Origin: JAHRAW01 sp028066695 | GTDB lineage: Bacteria > Pseudomonadota > Gammaproteobacteria > Arenicellales > Poriferihabitantaceae | Reading direction: 5' to 3' | Length of the DNA stretch: 64,000 nucleotides | NCBI GenBank assembly: GCA_963457535.1 | Contig: OY734803.1 | Span: 1 to 64,000 of the forward strand | Shown here: positions 1 to 9,504 of the stretch, in pieces | Numbering within the stretch: the stretch's first letter is position 1 | How the letters are laid out: each line of letters begins with the position of its first letter | Notes under the pieces: generated by a model | The model's database searches: none | Seen by the model: only the letters and a program-made list of their open reading frames with translations | What the model was told of the DNA's origin: nothing | Program-made: the position numbers and the translations under genes

Positions 1-1650
1 GTGACCATCGGCGGCGGCGATCTCGGCAATCTGGTCGACGGCGAGTTGCTGGAACTGCAGGCCGTGACCGGCCTCGGCGCGTTCCCGCAGAGCGATGTCG
101 GCGAAGATTTGCGGGTGAGCGGCGTGCAGTTCAGCCTCGCCGACGGCGCCGGCGGCAAGGCGTCCAACTACCAACTGCCGTCCGGCGGCGTGGATGTGTT
201 CGGCGTGATTGAGGCGAAGGAAGTGACCGTGTCCGACCCGGAACTGCAGAAAGAGTTTGACGCCACGCCGCTGTTCGGCGAGACCGAACTGGTGGAAGGC
301 ACCGGCGTGGTCACCGGCACGGTCGGCGACGACGCGCTCATTCTGGCGCCGCTCACGGGCGTGTATAGCAGCGCCGATGTGGGCAGCGGCCTTCGCGTTG
401 CCAGCATCACCTGGGAACTGCGCACCGCCCCCGGCGGCAGCGGCGACCCGGCGAACTACTCGCTGCCGGCTTCGGTGCCGGACACGCTGGATGACGGCGG
501 CGAAATCCTCCGCAAGACGCTGACGCTGTCGCAGGGCGACACCGTGCCGACCAAGGTGTATAACGGCACCACCGCGCCTCCGCCCGGGCTGACCGCGATG
601 ATTACCGCGGTCGGAGTGGTGGAGGACGCGAACAATGTTTCGTTCGCCAGCAGCGAATACAACAGCAAGAATGTGCTGGAGGCGCGCTACATCATGGTGA
701 CGATTACCGGCGCCGACGCCGACAGTTACCAACTGGACCGGCGCATCCAAGGCATTCCGGCGACGATTACGCCGAAATCCGTCGCCGTCACCGGAACGCC
801 GTCCGCGACCGGCGACACCACCAAGGTCTATGACGGCACCACCGACGCGCCGGCCGGATTCGCGCTGACCGGCGTGACGCTCAACACAGACGATGTGATT
901 GAGGCCGACCGCACCGATGTCTCGCTGAGTACCGGCGGAACCTACAACAGCAAGGATGTGGACACGGCGGCCACCATCGCGCCGGAACTGACCGGCGAAG
1001 AGGCCGGCAACTACGAACTCGCCGGGACGGTGACGGTGGCCGGCACCATCACCGAGCGCCCGTTGCGCGTCACCGCGGACAATGTCGCCGCGTTGACGCG
1101 GCCGGACGCGGCCGACCTGACTTTCTCCATCGCCTCTGGCGTTCTCGGCGAGGGCCTGGTCGCCGGCGAGTCGGCCGGCGATGTGCTGACCGGCGTGCTG
1201 GCATTCGGCACCGCGAACTCCGACAACACCGTGCCGATCGTGGTGGGCACGCTGGCGGTGGTCGGCGGAAACTACAGCCTGGAATTCACCGACGGCTTGT
1301 TCTACCCGAGCGGCCCGTTGGATCTGGATGTCAGCGGCGACGCCACCTTTGAAGAGGGCGCGTTCATCATGCGCTACCTGTTCGGCCTGCGCGGCGACGC
1401 GCTGACCGCCGGGCTGAACACGCTGAGCGGGGCGAACCTCGCCGCGCTCGGGCAGCGGGTGGATGCGCTGATCGCCGCCGGCACGCTGGATGTGGACGGC
1501 AACGCCGGCACCTCCGCGCGCGACGGCGTCATCATCGCGCGCTACCTGCTCGGCGTAACCGAGGCCGCGAGTCTGGTGGCGAAATTCGGCGACGAGGCAA
1601 ACGCCGACAACGCGCTCGCCGCGGTGCGCGCGCTGCTGCCGACGCCGTAA
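1..1650 (+). CDS. Giant exported YDG/MBG-repeat protein, copy 1 (3' end only)
   Basis: This is the C-terminal 549 codons of a giant beta-repeat protein. The frame is open from the first base, so the true start lies outside the window. The visible part is a run of YDG-type repeats about 90 residues long, recognisable by openings such as KEFDATP, KVYNGTT and KVYDGTT (near residues 85, 185 and 277). A beta domain opening RPLRVTADN (about 353) follows. The C-terminus has two calcium-loop-like segments: DVSGDATFEEG starting at D443, and DVDGNAGT starting at D497, with an Asp at loop position 12 followed by RYLLG. The second loop fits a type I dockerin repeat. It is highly similar to the C-termini of the four paralogues downstream. 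A strong terminator follows. Family membership is clear; the function is unknown, and a cell-surface or secreted role is inferred from the paralogues' signal peptides. Confidence 0.85.
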   Translation: MTIGGGDLGNLVDGELLELQAVTGLGAFPQSDVGEDLRVSGVQFSLADGAGGKASNYQLPSGGVDVFGVIEAKEVTVSDPELQKEFDATPLFGETELVEGTGVVTGTVGDDALILAPLTGVYSSADVGSGLRVASITWELRTAPGGSGDPANYSLPASVPDTLDDGGEILRKTLTLSQGDTVPTKVYNGTTAPPPGLTAMITAVGVVEDANNVSFASSEYNSKNVLEARYIMVTITGADADSYQLDRRIQGIPATITPKSVAVTGTPSATGDTTKVYDGTTDAPAGFALTGVTLNTDDVIEADRTDVSLSTGGTYNSKDVDTAATIAPELTGEEAGNYELAGTVTVAGTITERPLRVTADNVAALTRPDAADLTFSIASGVLGEGLVAGESAGDVLTGVLAFGTANSDNTVPIVVGTLAVVGGNYSLEFTDGLFYPSGPLDLDVSGDATFEEGAFIMRYLFGLRGDALTAGLNTLSGANLAALGQRVDALIAAGTLDVDGNAGTSARDGVIIARYLLGVTEAASLVAKFGDEANADNALAAVRALLPTP

Positions 1651-1673
1651 CTCCGAAAAACCCCGAGACACCC

Positions 1674-1712
1674 CGGCGGCGCGTCATGTATTGGCGCGCC
1701 GCCGTTTTTTTT
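1674..1712 (+). terminator. Rho-independent terminator after copy 1
   Basis: A perfect 10-bp GC stem (CGGCGGCGCG at 1674-1683 pairing with CGCGCCGCCG at 1695-1704) has an 11-nt loop and is followed directly by eight T residues. It lies 23 bases after the copy 1 stop codon and should separate copy 1 from copy 2 transcripts. Confidence 0.9.
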
Positions 1713-1750
1713 GCAGCGCGCGTCTCCGGCGCAACATATTAATGAGCATC

Positions 1751-1870
1751 GCCGCATTTCCGCCGAGCGCGCGGAAAACCGCGAAAAATCGCCAAAAACC
1801 GCCGCGGAATCACCGCGAAAAATCGCCGCGAAAACCGCCCCGAATCGGTCATTTCCGCCGCGCAAAATCC
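1751..1870. repeat. GCGGAAAA/CCGCGAAA low-complexity intergenic repeat tract
   Basis: The gene-free stretch 1651-2067 contains an irregular array of short units built from GCGGAAAA, CCGCGAAAAATCGCC and their complements. The same kind of units recur at 16843-16975 and 26221-26253, always between genes. No open frame with a plausible start and ribosome binding site was seen here. The rest of the stretch holds the terminator, a candidate promoter and a leader hairpin. The function of the tract is unknown. Confidence 0.5.
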
Positions 1871-1891
1871 GCTGTAAAAAATGCAGATTTT

Positions 1892-1921
1892 CCGCATTTT
1901 TTGCAAAAAACCGCTTATACT
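1892..1921 (+). promoter_or_regulatory. Candidate promoter for copy 2
   Basis: A TATACT hexamer (1916-1921) lies about 145 bases before the copy 2 start codon. It sits in a context (GCATTTTT upstream, then TATACTC) that is also present before copy 4 and, more loosely, before copy 5. No good TTGACA-like -35 box at standard spacing was found, so the call rests on the -10 box and the recurrence. Confidence 0.4.
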
Positions 1922-2013
1922 CGCGCGCTATTTCCGCCATTCCGATTTCTGATTTTCCGCAGCGATTTTCCACCACCAACGCCGAGACCACATTCCATTC
2001 ATTTCCCCCGCAA

Positions 2014-2038
2014 CCGGCGCGCCCCGTCCGCGCGCCGG
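2014..2038 (+). other. GC-rich hairpin in the copy 2 leader
   Basis: An 8-bp inverted repeat (CCGGCGCG at 2014-2021 and CGCGCCGG at 2031-2038, 9-nt loop) lies 29 bases before the copy 2 start codon, inside the predicted untranslated leader. No T tract follows, so it is not a classical terminator. A role in mRNA stability or translation is possible but not shown. Confidence 0.3.
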
Positions 2039-2067
2039 CGCACACCATCAACTCCGAGGCACACCCA

Positions 2068-5000
2068 ATGAAACTTTCAGCACTTTTTTCGTCCCTGCGC
2101 GCGCTGCGTGTTTTTGCCGCGGCGATTTTGTTTTCCGTCGCATCATCGGCGTCGGCGCAAATCGTCCTGACTTTGACGCCGACCGACACGACCAAGGTCT
2201 ACGGAGATGCCGAGCCGGAAACCTGGTACACCGACAAGGGCAATCGGAGGACCGCCGAAGGTTTTGGTTTCACGCTGACCGGCAACTTCGCCGACGGCGA
2301 CGATGAAGATGAGGTGCTGCGAACCGCCGACCGCCATCGGATTCTGGTGCGCGAGGCCGGCGATGATGTCGGCTCTTACGCGTTCAGTCTGGCCAGCGAC
2401 TTCACCGGCTGGACCGCGCTCGGCGGCAGCACTCCGGTGCCGAACATTCAGCGCGGCGTCATCAAGGGCAAGTTCTTCAGGGATGCTTTCGCGACCACCC
2501 CGAAATACCGCGTGGTCCTCGCGCAAAACGCCGCGTTCACCATCACCAAAAAGGAAGTCACTTACACCTCCACCGACGCCCACAAAACCTATGACGGCAC
2601 CACCGCCGCGCCCGCGAGTCTGGGCGGCTCGTTCGCCGCGGACGATCTGGAAGACGGCGACACGGTAACGGCAACCGGCGGAACCTACGCAAGCGACCAG
2701 GTCGGCGAAGGCATCGCCATCACCGGCTTCGCGGTCAGCGGCGACGACGCCGCCAACTACTCGCTCGCTTCCGACTCCTCGGTCACCGGCAACATCACCG
2801 CAAAATCGCTGACGCTGAGCGGCGTCAAACTCACCAAGGCCGAGGGCGGCGGCACCGCCACCACCGGCGCCACGGTCGCGGCCACGATTAATGGCCTGAT
2901 CTCCGGGCATACCGGCACTCTTGCGCTGGTCTCTTCCCCGACCGCGGTTTTCGCCAGCGGCGCCGCCGGCGACGGCATCACCATTACCGGCCTGACCGCG
3001 GCGCAACTGGTTTTGAGCGTGGTGGATTCCGGCTCCAACCCGGTCGCCGCGAGCAACTACGCGCTGCCGGGCGGCAACATCGCCGCCACCGGACAAATCA
3101 CCTCGGTCGCGATCACCCCGCCGGACGCGCCGGGCGCGCCGACTTTGACCCCGAATTTTCGGTCCATTGAAGTTTCATGGACCGCGCCGGCCGACAACGG
3201 CAACGCCATCACCGACAACCGCGTGCGCTGGCGCACCGCGGCCGCGAGCGGCAACCCGGCCGGCGACTGGAACGGCGCCGGCAACAACGGCGTGCTCACC
3301 GGCACCGACACCAACTACACCATCACCGGCCTGACCAACGGCACGCAATACGATGTGCAGGTCGCCGCGGTAAACGGCGGCGGCGCCGGCAACTTTTCGC
3401 CGAGCGCCTCGGCCGCTCCGGTGGCGAACATCGCCACGCTCGCCTCGCTGGTTCTGACCGACCCGGACGGCGGCGCGGTGACGCTGTCGCCGGCATTCGC
3501 CGCGGGCACCACCGAATACGCCGTCACCGTGGACGCAACTGACGCAAGCGTCACCGTGACCGCCACCGCAACCGACGCCGCGGACGCGACCATCGTCATG
3601 ACGCGCGAGACCGGCGGCGTCACCGACAGCGCGCAGACCCTGACCGGCGGCACCGCCAGTTCGCCGCAGGCGCTCGTCCATCTCGGACCCGACGCCGGCG
3701 ACCAGCAGACGGTCATTCTGGAAATCACCGTCACCGCCGGCGACGGCTCCACCACCGAGAGATATGAAATCGTCGTGCGCCGCCCGAACGGAACCCCGGG
3801 CGCGCCGGCCACTCCGACCGCGGCGACCGGCACCACCGCCGGCTCGCTGGACATCGGCTGGTCGGCGCCGTCGGCGACCGGCGGCCTGGCCATCACCGGC
3901 TACCGCGTGCGCTGGGGCAAGGACGCGACCAGCGTCGCCTGGAACGCCTCCGGCGACGGCATCCTCGCCGGCAACCAGAGCGTCACTTCCTACACCATCA
4001 CCGGCCTGGAAACCGGCACCGCCTACCAGGTGCAGGTCGCGGCGGTCAACTCCGAAGGAACCGGCGCATGGTCGGATTCCGTGACCATCACGCCGCAGGC
4101 CGCCTCGGTAGACGCCGACATCACCGCGCTCGCCGTGAACGAAGCCGACGGCACCACCCCGGTCACGTTTTCGCCGGCGTTTTCCGCGGCGACCACTTCC
4201 TACGCGGCGACCGTGGATAACGATGTCACCGGCGTGATTTTCATCGCGACTTACGCCGGCTCCAAACTGGTGATCGACGGAGACGCCGATAACGATCCGG
4301 ACAGCGGCTCGGCCAGCGAAGTGATCGCGCTCACGGTCGGCGTGGCGAAGGACATCACGCTGGTGGTGACCGCTGCCGACGACAGCACCACCAAGACCTA
4401 CACCGTGACCGTGACCCGCGCCGCCGGCGCGCCGGTAAAACCGGCGAAGCCGACCTCGGCGCGCTCCACCGCGGCCTCGCGCAGCATCGCGGTCAGTTGG
4501 GCCTGGGCCGGCGGCGCCGCCAACAACGGCTCGCCGGTCACTGAGTTTAATGTGCAGTGGAAAAAGACCGGCGACACCAACTGGCTGCCGGACGCGAACG
4601 GGCAGGTCATCAGCGACGCGTCCGACCGCAGTTACGCGGTGACCGGGCTGGACGCGGGGGCGCGCTACCACGCGCGCGTGCGCGCGGTCAATGCCGCCGG
4701 CGACGGCGCGTGGTCGGATAATTCCGACGCGGCGCGCGCTTCCGGTCCGCCGTCAGCGCCGCTCGGTGTCCTTCTCAGCCAGATTGTCGGCGGGATTACC
4801 GTCAATGTGCAGTCTTTCGGCAGCCCGGACAACGGCGGTTCCGATATTGTCGCCCACCATGTGCGCTGGCGGACTGCCGCGCAGGGCGGGAATCCGGCCG
4901 GCGAATGGCAGAACTCGGCCGGCGACAGCGAGGACGGCCAGCGTTTCACGGCAAGCGCTTTCGGCGGCAGCCACAACATCAATGGCCTGATCGGCGGCAC

Positions 5001-8000
5001 CCGCTACGAAGTGCAGGCGCGCTGGCAAAACGGTTTTTCCGACAACAACCTCGGCCCGTGGTCCAGGTCGTTTTTCCAGTCGCCGTCGCGCATGTCGCTG
5101 TCGCTCACGCCGAAGGCGGCGACCAAGGTGTATGGCGAGGCCGACCCGGCGCTTGACTACGACGCGGTGCGGTTTGTCAACCTGGACACCAAGGCGAATG
5201 TGTTCGCTTCGGTGCCGTTTGAGCGCGTTGCCGGCGAAACCGTCGGCGAATACAACTACCGCCTGAAAGACCCGATTCCGTGGGCGACCGCCGGCAACCC
5301 GGCCGGCCGCTACACTCTCTCCACCACGCTGGGCGGCAGCGCCAAGTTCACCATCACCGCGAAGGAGATCACCTACACCTCCACCGCCGCCGACAAAACC
5401 TATGACGGCAATGTGAACGCGCCGTCCGACCTCGGCGGAAGTTTCTCCGCGGGCGTGGTCAACACCTCGGTCAACGGCGTCACCATTGACGACACCGCCA
5501 CCGGCAAATTGTCGGTCACCGGCGGGCGCTTCGGCGACAAAACCGCCGGCGACAACAAGGCGGTGACGCAGTTCGTGCTGGACGGCGACTCCAAGGACAA
5601 CTACACGCTCGCCGCCGGCAGTTCGGTAACCGGCGACATCACCAAACTCGCGACCACGCTGACGCTGAATGTGAACGCGCGCGTGTATGACGGCACCACG
5701 AATACCGGCGCGGTCACCCCGGTGTTCAGCCCGGAAATCATCAGCGGCGACACCGTCACCGTGGATGTCAGCGGCGCGGTCTACGCCGACGCCAACGCCG
5801 GAACCGGCAAGACCATCAACGGCGTCGCCGACGCGCAAATCACCGGCGCCGACAAAGCCAACTACGAAATCACCATTGAAAGCGCCGGCGAGGTGACCAA
5901 GCGCCCGCTGCGCGTCTCCGCCGGCGGCAGCGGCAACGCCCGCCCGCAGACGTCCGCGCTCGGCGACCGCAGTTTGCTGACCATCGCAAGCGGCGTGTCC
6001 GGCGAGGGCCTGGTCAGTCCGGACACCGCCGCGACGGTTCTCTCCGGTTCCATCGCGCTCGGCGATGAGAGCGGCTCGGCGCCGCGCTTTACTTCGCCGC
6101 TGACCATCGGCTCGCTGGCGGCCTCGGCCAACTACGAACTGATCTTCACCGCCGGCGAATTCATTCGCAGCGCGCTGCAGACGCTGGTGGTCAAGCCGGT
6201 GGAAACCACGCGCGTCTTCGGCGGCGCCGACCCGGCCGCGTTCACCTGGACGGTGGAGCCGCAAAGCGGCAGCGCCTTCATCACCGGCGACGACGCGAAC
6301 ACCAACTTCTTCACCTCGGGCCAGGCGGTTGTGCAGCGCGCCGCCGGAACCGACGCCGGGCGCTACGCGTTCTCGCTGGTGGACCCGCTGCCGACCGCGG
6401 CCGGCATTGACGCGAAGTATCTGTTCGTGATTGAGCCCGGCGCGGAATACACGATCACGCCGAAGGCGCTGACCGCGACCGCCATCACGCTGACCAAGGA
6501 ATACGACGGCGCGACCACGATTGCCGGCGCAACCATCGGCGGCGGCGTGCTGAGCGGGCTGGAATCTTCGGACGCGGCGACGCTCGCGCTGAAATCGGAC
6601 GCGGTCGGCGCCTATGACAGCGCCGACGCCGGCACCGGCATTTCCATGACCGGCGTGGACAGCGACGACTTTGAACTGGCCATGAGCAGCGGAACCGCGT
6701 CCAACTACGCGGTGCCGTCGTCGCTCTCGGTCACCGGCGCGATTACCGCGAAGGAAGTCAGCGTCGCCTCGGTCACGCTGACCAAGGAATACGACGGCGA
6801 CACCACGCTCGGCTCCAGCGTCGTCAAAGTTGGCACCGGCGAAGTCACCGGCGAGGCCGGCAGCGAGGCGCTGGTGGTGACTCCGACCGCCGGCGACTAC
6901 GACGCCGCAGGCGCCGGGACGCGCACCGTAACCGGCGCGGAATTCGCCCTGGCAAGCCCGGACAGCAGCGCGAAACCGGACAACTACACGCTGCCGTCCG
7001 TCACCGTGGACGGCGAAATCACCCCCAAGGAAGTCGCGGTCGCCGATGTCACCGTCACCAAGACCTTTGACAACACCACTTCCATGACCGGCGTGGTCGT
7101 GACCGGCGGCGCGGTAACCGGCGCGGTCGGCACGCAGACTTTCACGCTGCGGCTCGCGGCGGCGAATGACGGCGTGTATGACAGCGCCAACGCCGGAAGC
7201 AACATCAATGTCACCGGCGCCGACTTTGAACTGGCCGCCTTTACCGGCGGTTCGGGTTCGGGTTCGGGACCGCAGACGCTCAGCGACCCGGCGAACTACG
7301 CGCTGCCGTCCATCACCATCATCGGCGTGATTGAGGCGAAAGGGTTGACCATCAGCGGCGTCGCCACGCTGCGCAAGTCGTATGACGGCACCCCGGCCGC
7401 CGCCGCCACCGGCGCGAACGCGGTGGAAGTGGTCGGCGGCGTGATTGCCGGCGCGGTCGGCTCCAACACTTTCCGCCTGGCGCTCGCCTCCGGGCACGAC
7501 ATCACCTACCCGCAGAGCGACGCCGGCGGTTCGCTGACTTTCACCAACGCCGACGCGGCCGACTTTGAGTTGCAAAGCGCCGGCGACGGCAACCCGGCGA
7601 ACTACGAGTTGCCGGGCGAAATTTCCGCGCTCGGCGAAATCGCGCCGCGCGAAGTGTCGGTCGCCGAAGTGACCCTGACCAAGCCCTACGACGGCACCGC
7701 CGTGGTCGGCGCGAGCGTCGTGGTCAGCGGCGGCGAACTCGGCAATTTGGTGGACGGCGAGGCGCTGGCGCTGGAGCACGTCTCCGGCATCGGAAGTTTC
7801 CCGCAGAGCGATGTCGGCACGGGTTTGCAGATGAGCGGCGTGCAGTTCCGCCTGCAGGACGGCGCCGGCGGCCAGGCCGCGAACTACCAACTGCCGTCGG
7901 CCGGCGTGGATGTGGTCGGCGTGATCACCGCGAAAGAAGTGGCCGTGGCCGATCCGGAACTGGTGAAGGAGTTTGACAACACGCGGCTGTTCGGCAACAC

Positions 8001-9390
8001 CAAACTTGCCGCCGGCACCGGCGCGGTCACCGGCACGGTCGGCGGCGATGCGCTGGTTTTGGCGCCGACCGCGGCCGAGTATGGCACCGAATCGGTCGCC
8101 ACCGGCATTCGGGTTACCGACATCGCCTGGGAACTGCAGACCGCCCCCGACGGCGCCGGCGATCCGGGCAACTACTCGCTGCCGGCCTCGCTGCCGGCCC
8201 TGCTGGAAACCGGCGGCGAAATCACGCCGAAGACGCTTGCGCTGACGCAGGGCGACACCGTGCCGACCAGGGAATATAACGGCACCGTGGACCCGCCGCC
8301 GGGGCTGACCGCGATGATCACCGCGACCGGGCTGGTGTCGGGCGCCGATGATGTCGGCTTCGCCGGCAGCAACTACAACAGCAAGGATGTGCTGACCGCG
8401 CGCTATTTGACCGTGGCGCTGAGCGGCCAGGACGCCGCCAACTACCGGCTGGATGAGGACACTCCGGGCGTGCCGGCGACCATTACGCCGAAGCCGATCA
8501 CTGTGAACGCCGCCTTTGGCGTCAGCACCGTCACGGAAAAGGTCTATGACGGCACCACCGCCGCGCCGGCCGCCATTTTCAATCCCATCGGCGGCAGCGA
8601 TATCACCATCGCCGCGGGCCAATTGGAACCGGTCGATGAAGGCAAAGTCGCGGTCGGCGTGGGCGGGGTCTATGCCAGCAAGGATGTGGGGGGGGGCAGC
8701 AATCCTATTCGCCCGCTGCTTATCGCCGGTCCCGACGGGGATGAAACCGCCAACTACCTCCCCACCCTTACGGCGCCCGGAACCATCACCCCGCGTCCGT
8801 TGCGCGTCACCGCGGACGACGCGGCCGGGCTGGCCACAAACCGCCTGCCGACTTCCGCGCTGACTTACACGGTGGATTCGCCCCCGGCCGACGGCGAGGG
8901 CCTGGTCGCCGGCGAAACCGCCGAAGAGATTCTGAGCGGCGAATTGGGATACGGCACCGCCAACGCCGACGGCACCGTGCCCATCGAGAAGGGCACGCTC
9001 TCGGGGGCTCCCAACTACGATGTGATCGTCACCGCCGGCGTGTTCCGCCCGAGCGGCCGGCTGGATCTGGATGTCAGCGGCGCCGCCGACTTTGAAGAGG
9101 GCGCGGTGATCATGCGCTACCTGTTCGGCCTGCGCGGAGACGCGCTGACCGCCGGGCTGAGCACGCTGACCCTGACCGCGGCCGAGTTGGAGCCGAAAGT
9201 GGCCGCGCTGGTTTCCGACGGGGTTTTGGATGTGGACGGCAACGCCGGCACCACCGCCCGCGACGGCGTGATCATCGCGCGGTATTTGCTCGGCGTGACC
9301 GAGGCGGAGAGTTTGATCGCGAAATTCGGCGCGGCCGCGAACGCCGACTCCGCGCTCGCCGCGGTGCGCGCGCTGGTGCCGGCGCCGTAA
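2068..9390 (+). CDS. Giant exported FN3/cadherin-like/YDG-repeat protein with dockerin-like C-terminus, copy 2
   Basis: A 2440-residue protein. The start is the ATG preceded by CCGAGG at good spacing, because it opens a clear Sec signal peptide (MKLSALFSSLRALRV, hydrophobic core, cleavage near ASAQ at about residue 30). The domains in order, with rough residues, are: an MBG-type beta domain (32-160); two YDG-type repeats (165-350); FN3 (352-450); cadherin-like beta sandwich (453-574); FN3 (575-681); cadherin-like (682-788); two FN3 (788-1008); MBG (1009-1098, KVYGEADPALDY); about ten YDG/MBG-type repeats with K-x-YDG or FDN openings (1100-2240); a RPLRVTADD domain; and two dockerin-like loops starting at D2335 and D2388. 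No transmembrane anchor, autotransporter barrel, LPXTG or lipobox is visible, so the export step beyond Sec is unclear. A nine-G tract lies at 8688-8696. A large extracellular adhesin or scaffold is inference. Confidence 0.85.
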   Translation: MKLSALFSSLRALRVFAAAILFSVASSASAQIVLTLTPTDTTKVYGDAEPETWYTDKGNRRTAEGFGFTLTGNFADGDDEDEVLRTADRHRILVREAGDDVGSYAFSLASDFTGWTALGGSTPVPNIQRGVIKGKFFRDAFATTPKYRVVLAQNAAFTITKKEVTYTSTDAHKTYDGTTAAPASLGGSFAADDLEDGDTVTATGGTYASDQVGEGIAITGFAVSGDDAANYSLASDSSVTGNITAKSLTLSGVKLTKAEGGGTATTGATVAATINGLISGHTGTLALVSSPTAVFASGAAGDGITITGLTAAQLVLSVVDSGSNPVAASNYALPGGNIAATGQITSVAITPPDAPGAPTLTPNFRSIEVSWTAPADNGNAITDNRVRWRTAAASGNPAGDWNGAGNNGVLTGTDTNYTITGLTNGTQYDVQVAAVNGGGAGNFSPSASAAPVANIATLASLVLTDPDGGAVTLSPAFAAGTTEYAVTVDATDASVTVTATATDAADATIVMTRETGGVTDSAQTLTGGTASSPQALVHLGPDAGDQQTVILEITVTAGDGSTTERYEIVVRRPNGTPGAPATPTAATGTTAGSLDIGWSAPSATGGLAITGYRVRWGKDATSVAWNASGDGILAGNQSVTSYTITGLETGTAYQVQVAAVNSEGTGAWSDSVTITPQAASVDADITALAVNEADGTTPVTFSPAFSAATTSYAATVDNDVTGVIFIATYAGSKLVIDGDADNDPDSGSASEVIALTVGVAKDITLVVTAADDSTTKTYTVTVTRAAGAPVKPAKPTSARSTAASRSIAVSWAWAGGAANNGSPVTEFNVQWKKTGDTNWLPDANGQVISDASDRSYAVTGLDAGARYHARVRAVNAAGDGAWSDNSDAARASGPPSAPLGVLLSQIVGGITVNVQSFGSPDNGGSDIVAHHVRWRTAAQGGNPAGEWQNSAGDSEDGQRFTASAFGGSHNINGLIGGTRYEVQARWQNGFSDNNLGPWSRSFFQSPSRMSLSLTPKAATKVYGEADPALDYDAVRFVNLDTKANVFASVPFERVAGETVGEYNYRLKDPIPWATAGNPAGRYTLSTTLGGSAKFTITAKEITYTSTAADKTYDGNVNAPSDLGGSFSAGVVNTSVNGVTIDDTATGKLSVTGGRFGDKTAGDNKAVTQFVLDGDSKDNYTLAAGSSVTGDITKLATTLTLNVNARVYDGTTNTGAVTPVFSPEIISGDTVTVDVSGAVYADANAGTGKTINGVADAQITGADKANYEITIESAGEVTKRPLRVSAGGSGNARPQTSALGDRSLLTIASGVSGEGLVSPDTAATVLSGSIALGDESGSAPRFTSPLTIGSLAASANYELIFTAGEFIRSALQTLVVKPVETTRVFGGADPAAFTWTVEPQSGSAFITGDDANTNFFTSGQAVVQRAAGTDAGRYAFSLVDPLPTAAGIDAKYLFVIEPGAEYTITPKALTATAITLTKEYDGATTIAGATIGGGVLSGLESSDAATLALKSDAVGAYDSADAGTGISMTGVDSDDFELAMSSGTASNYAVPSSLSVTGAITAKEVSVASVTLTKEYDGDTTLGSSVVKVGTGEVTGEAGSEALVVTPTAGDYDAAGAGTRTVTGAEFALASPDSSAKPDNYTLPSVTVDGEITPKEVAVADVTVTKTFDNTTSMTGVVVTGGAVTGAVGTQTFTLRLAAANDGVYDSANAGSNINVTGADFELAAFTGGSGSGSGPQTLSDPANYALPSITIIGVIEAKGLTISGVATLRKSYDGTPAAAATGANAVEVVGGVIAGAVGSNTFRLALASGHDITYPQSDAGGSLTFTNADAADFELQSAGDGNPANYELPGEISALGEIAPREVSVAEVTLTKPYDGTAVVGASVVVSGGELGNLVDGEALALEHVSGIGSFPQSDVGTGLQMSGVQFRLQDGAGGQAANYQLPSAGVDVVGVITAKEVAVADPELVKEFDNTRLFGNTKLAAGTGAVTGTVGGDALVLAPTAAEYGTESVATGIRVTDIAWELQTAPDGAGDPGNYSLPASLPALLETGGEITPKTLALTQGDTVPTREYNGTVDPPPGLTAMITATGLVSGADDVGFAGSNYNSKDVLTARYLTVALSGQDAANYRLDEDTPGVPATITPKPITVNAAFGVSTVTEKVYDGTTAAPAAIFNPIGGSDITIAAGQLEPVDEGKVAVGVGGVYASKDVGGGSNPIRPLLIAGPDGDETANYLPTLTAPGTITPRPLRVTADDAAGLATNRLPTSALTYTVDSPPADGEGLVAGETAEEILSGELGYGTANADGTVPIEKGTLSGAPNYDVIVTAGVFRPSGRLDLDVSGAADFEEGAVIMRYLFGLRGDALTAGLSTLTLTAAELEPKVAALVSDGVLDVDGNAGTTARDGVIIARYLLGVTEAESLIAKFGAAANADSALAAVRALVPAP
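8688..8696 (+). repeat. Nine-G homopolymer inside copy 2
   Basis: Nine consecutive G residues lie in frame as GTG GGG GGG GGC, coding for VGGG within the last YDG-type repeat. The corresponding part of copy 4 is different and lacks the run. Tracts of this length can slip during replication, so the site could switch the reading frame near the 3' end. No second length variant is visible here. Confidence 0.6.
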
Positions 9391-9400
9391 CACTCCCACG

Positions 9401-9477
9401 CCCCGCCCACGGGCGGGGCGGAAAAGCAGCCCCGCAAAAACTTCCGGCGGCGCGCCGTTTAATCGCGGCGCGCCGCC
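9401..9477 (+). other. Two strong hairpins between copies 2 and 3
   Basis: The 114-base gap holds two inverted repeats: CCCCGCC (9401-9407) with GGCGGGG (9412-9418), and a perfect 12-bp stem GGCGGCGCGCCG (9446-9457) with CGGCGCGCCGCC (9466-9477). The second resembles the terminator stem after copy 1 but lacks the T tract. It could be a decayed or weak terminator, or an RNA-stability element. No promoter was recognised before copy 3, so copy 3 may be read through from copy 2. Confidence 0.5.
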
Positions 9478-9504
9478 CGCAATTCCCCGGCCGAGGAACC
9501 CGCA

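Noticed and set aside
1711..2067. Upstream extension of copy 2 starting at 1711
   Set aside because: It would start inside the T tract of the terminator and translate the intergenic repeat. The signal peptide and ribosome binding site place the start at 2068.
5365..8790. Regularly spaced repeats as a possible CRISPR array or mobile-element repeat
   Set aside because: The period is about 270-300 bases, the repeats are in frame, diverged, and encode YDG-type domains. There are no short identical repeats with unique spacers and no cas genes.
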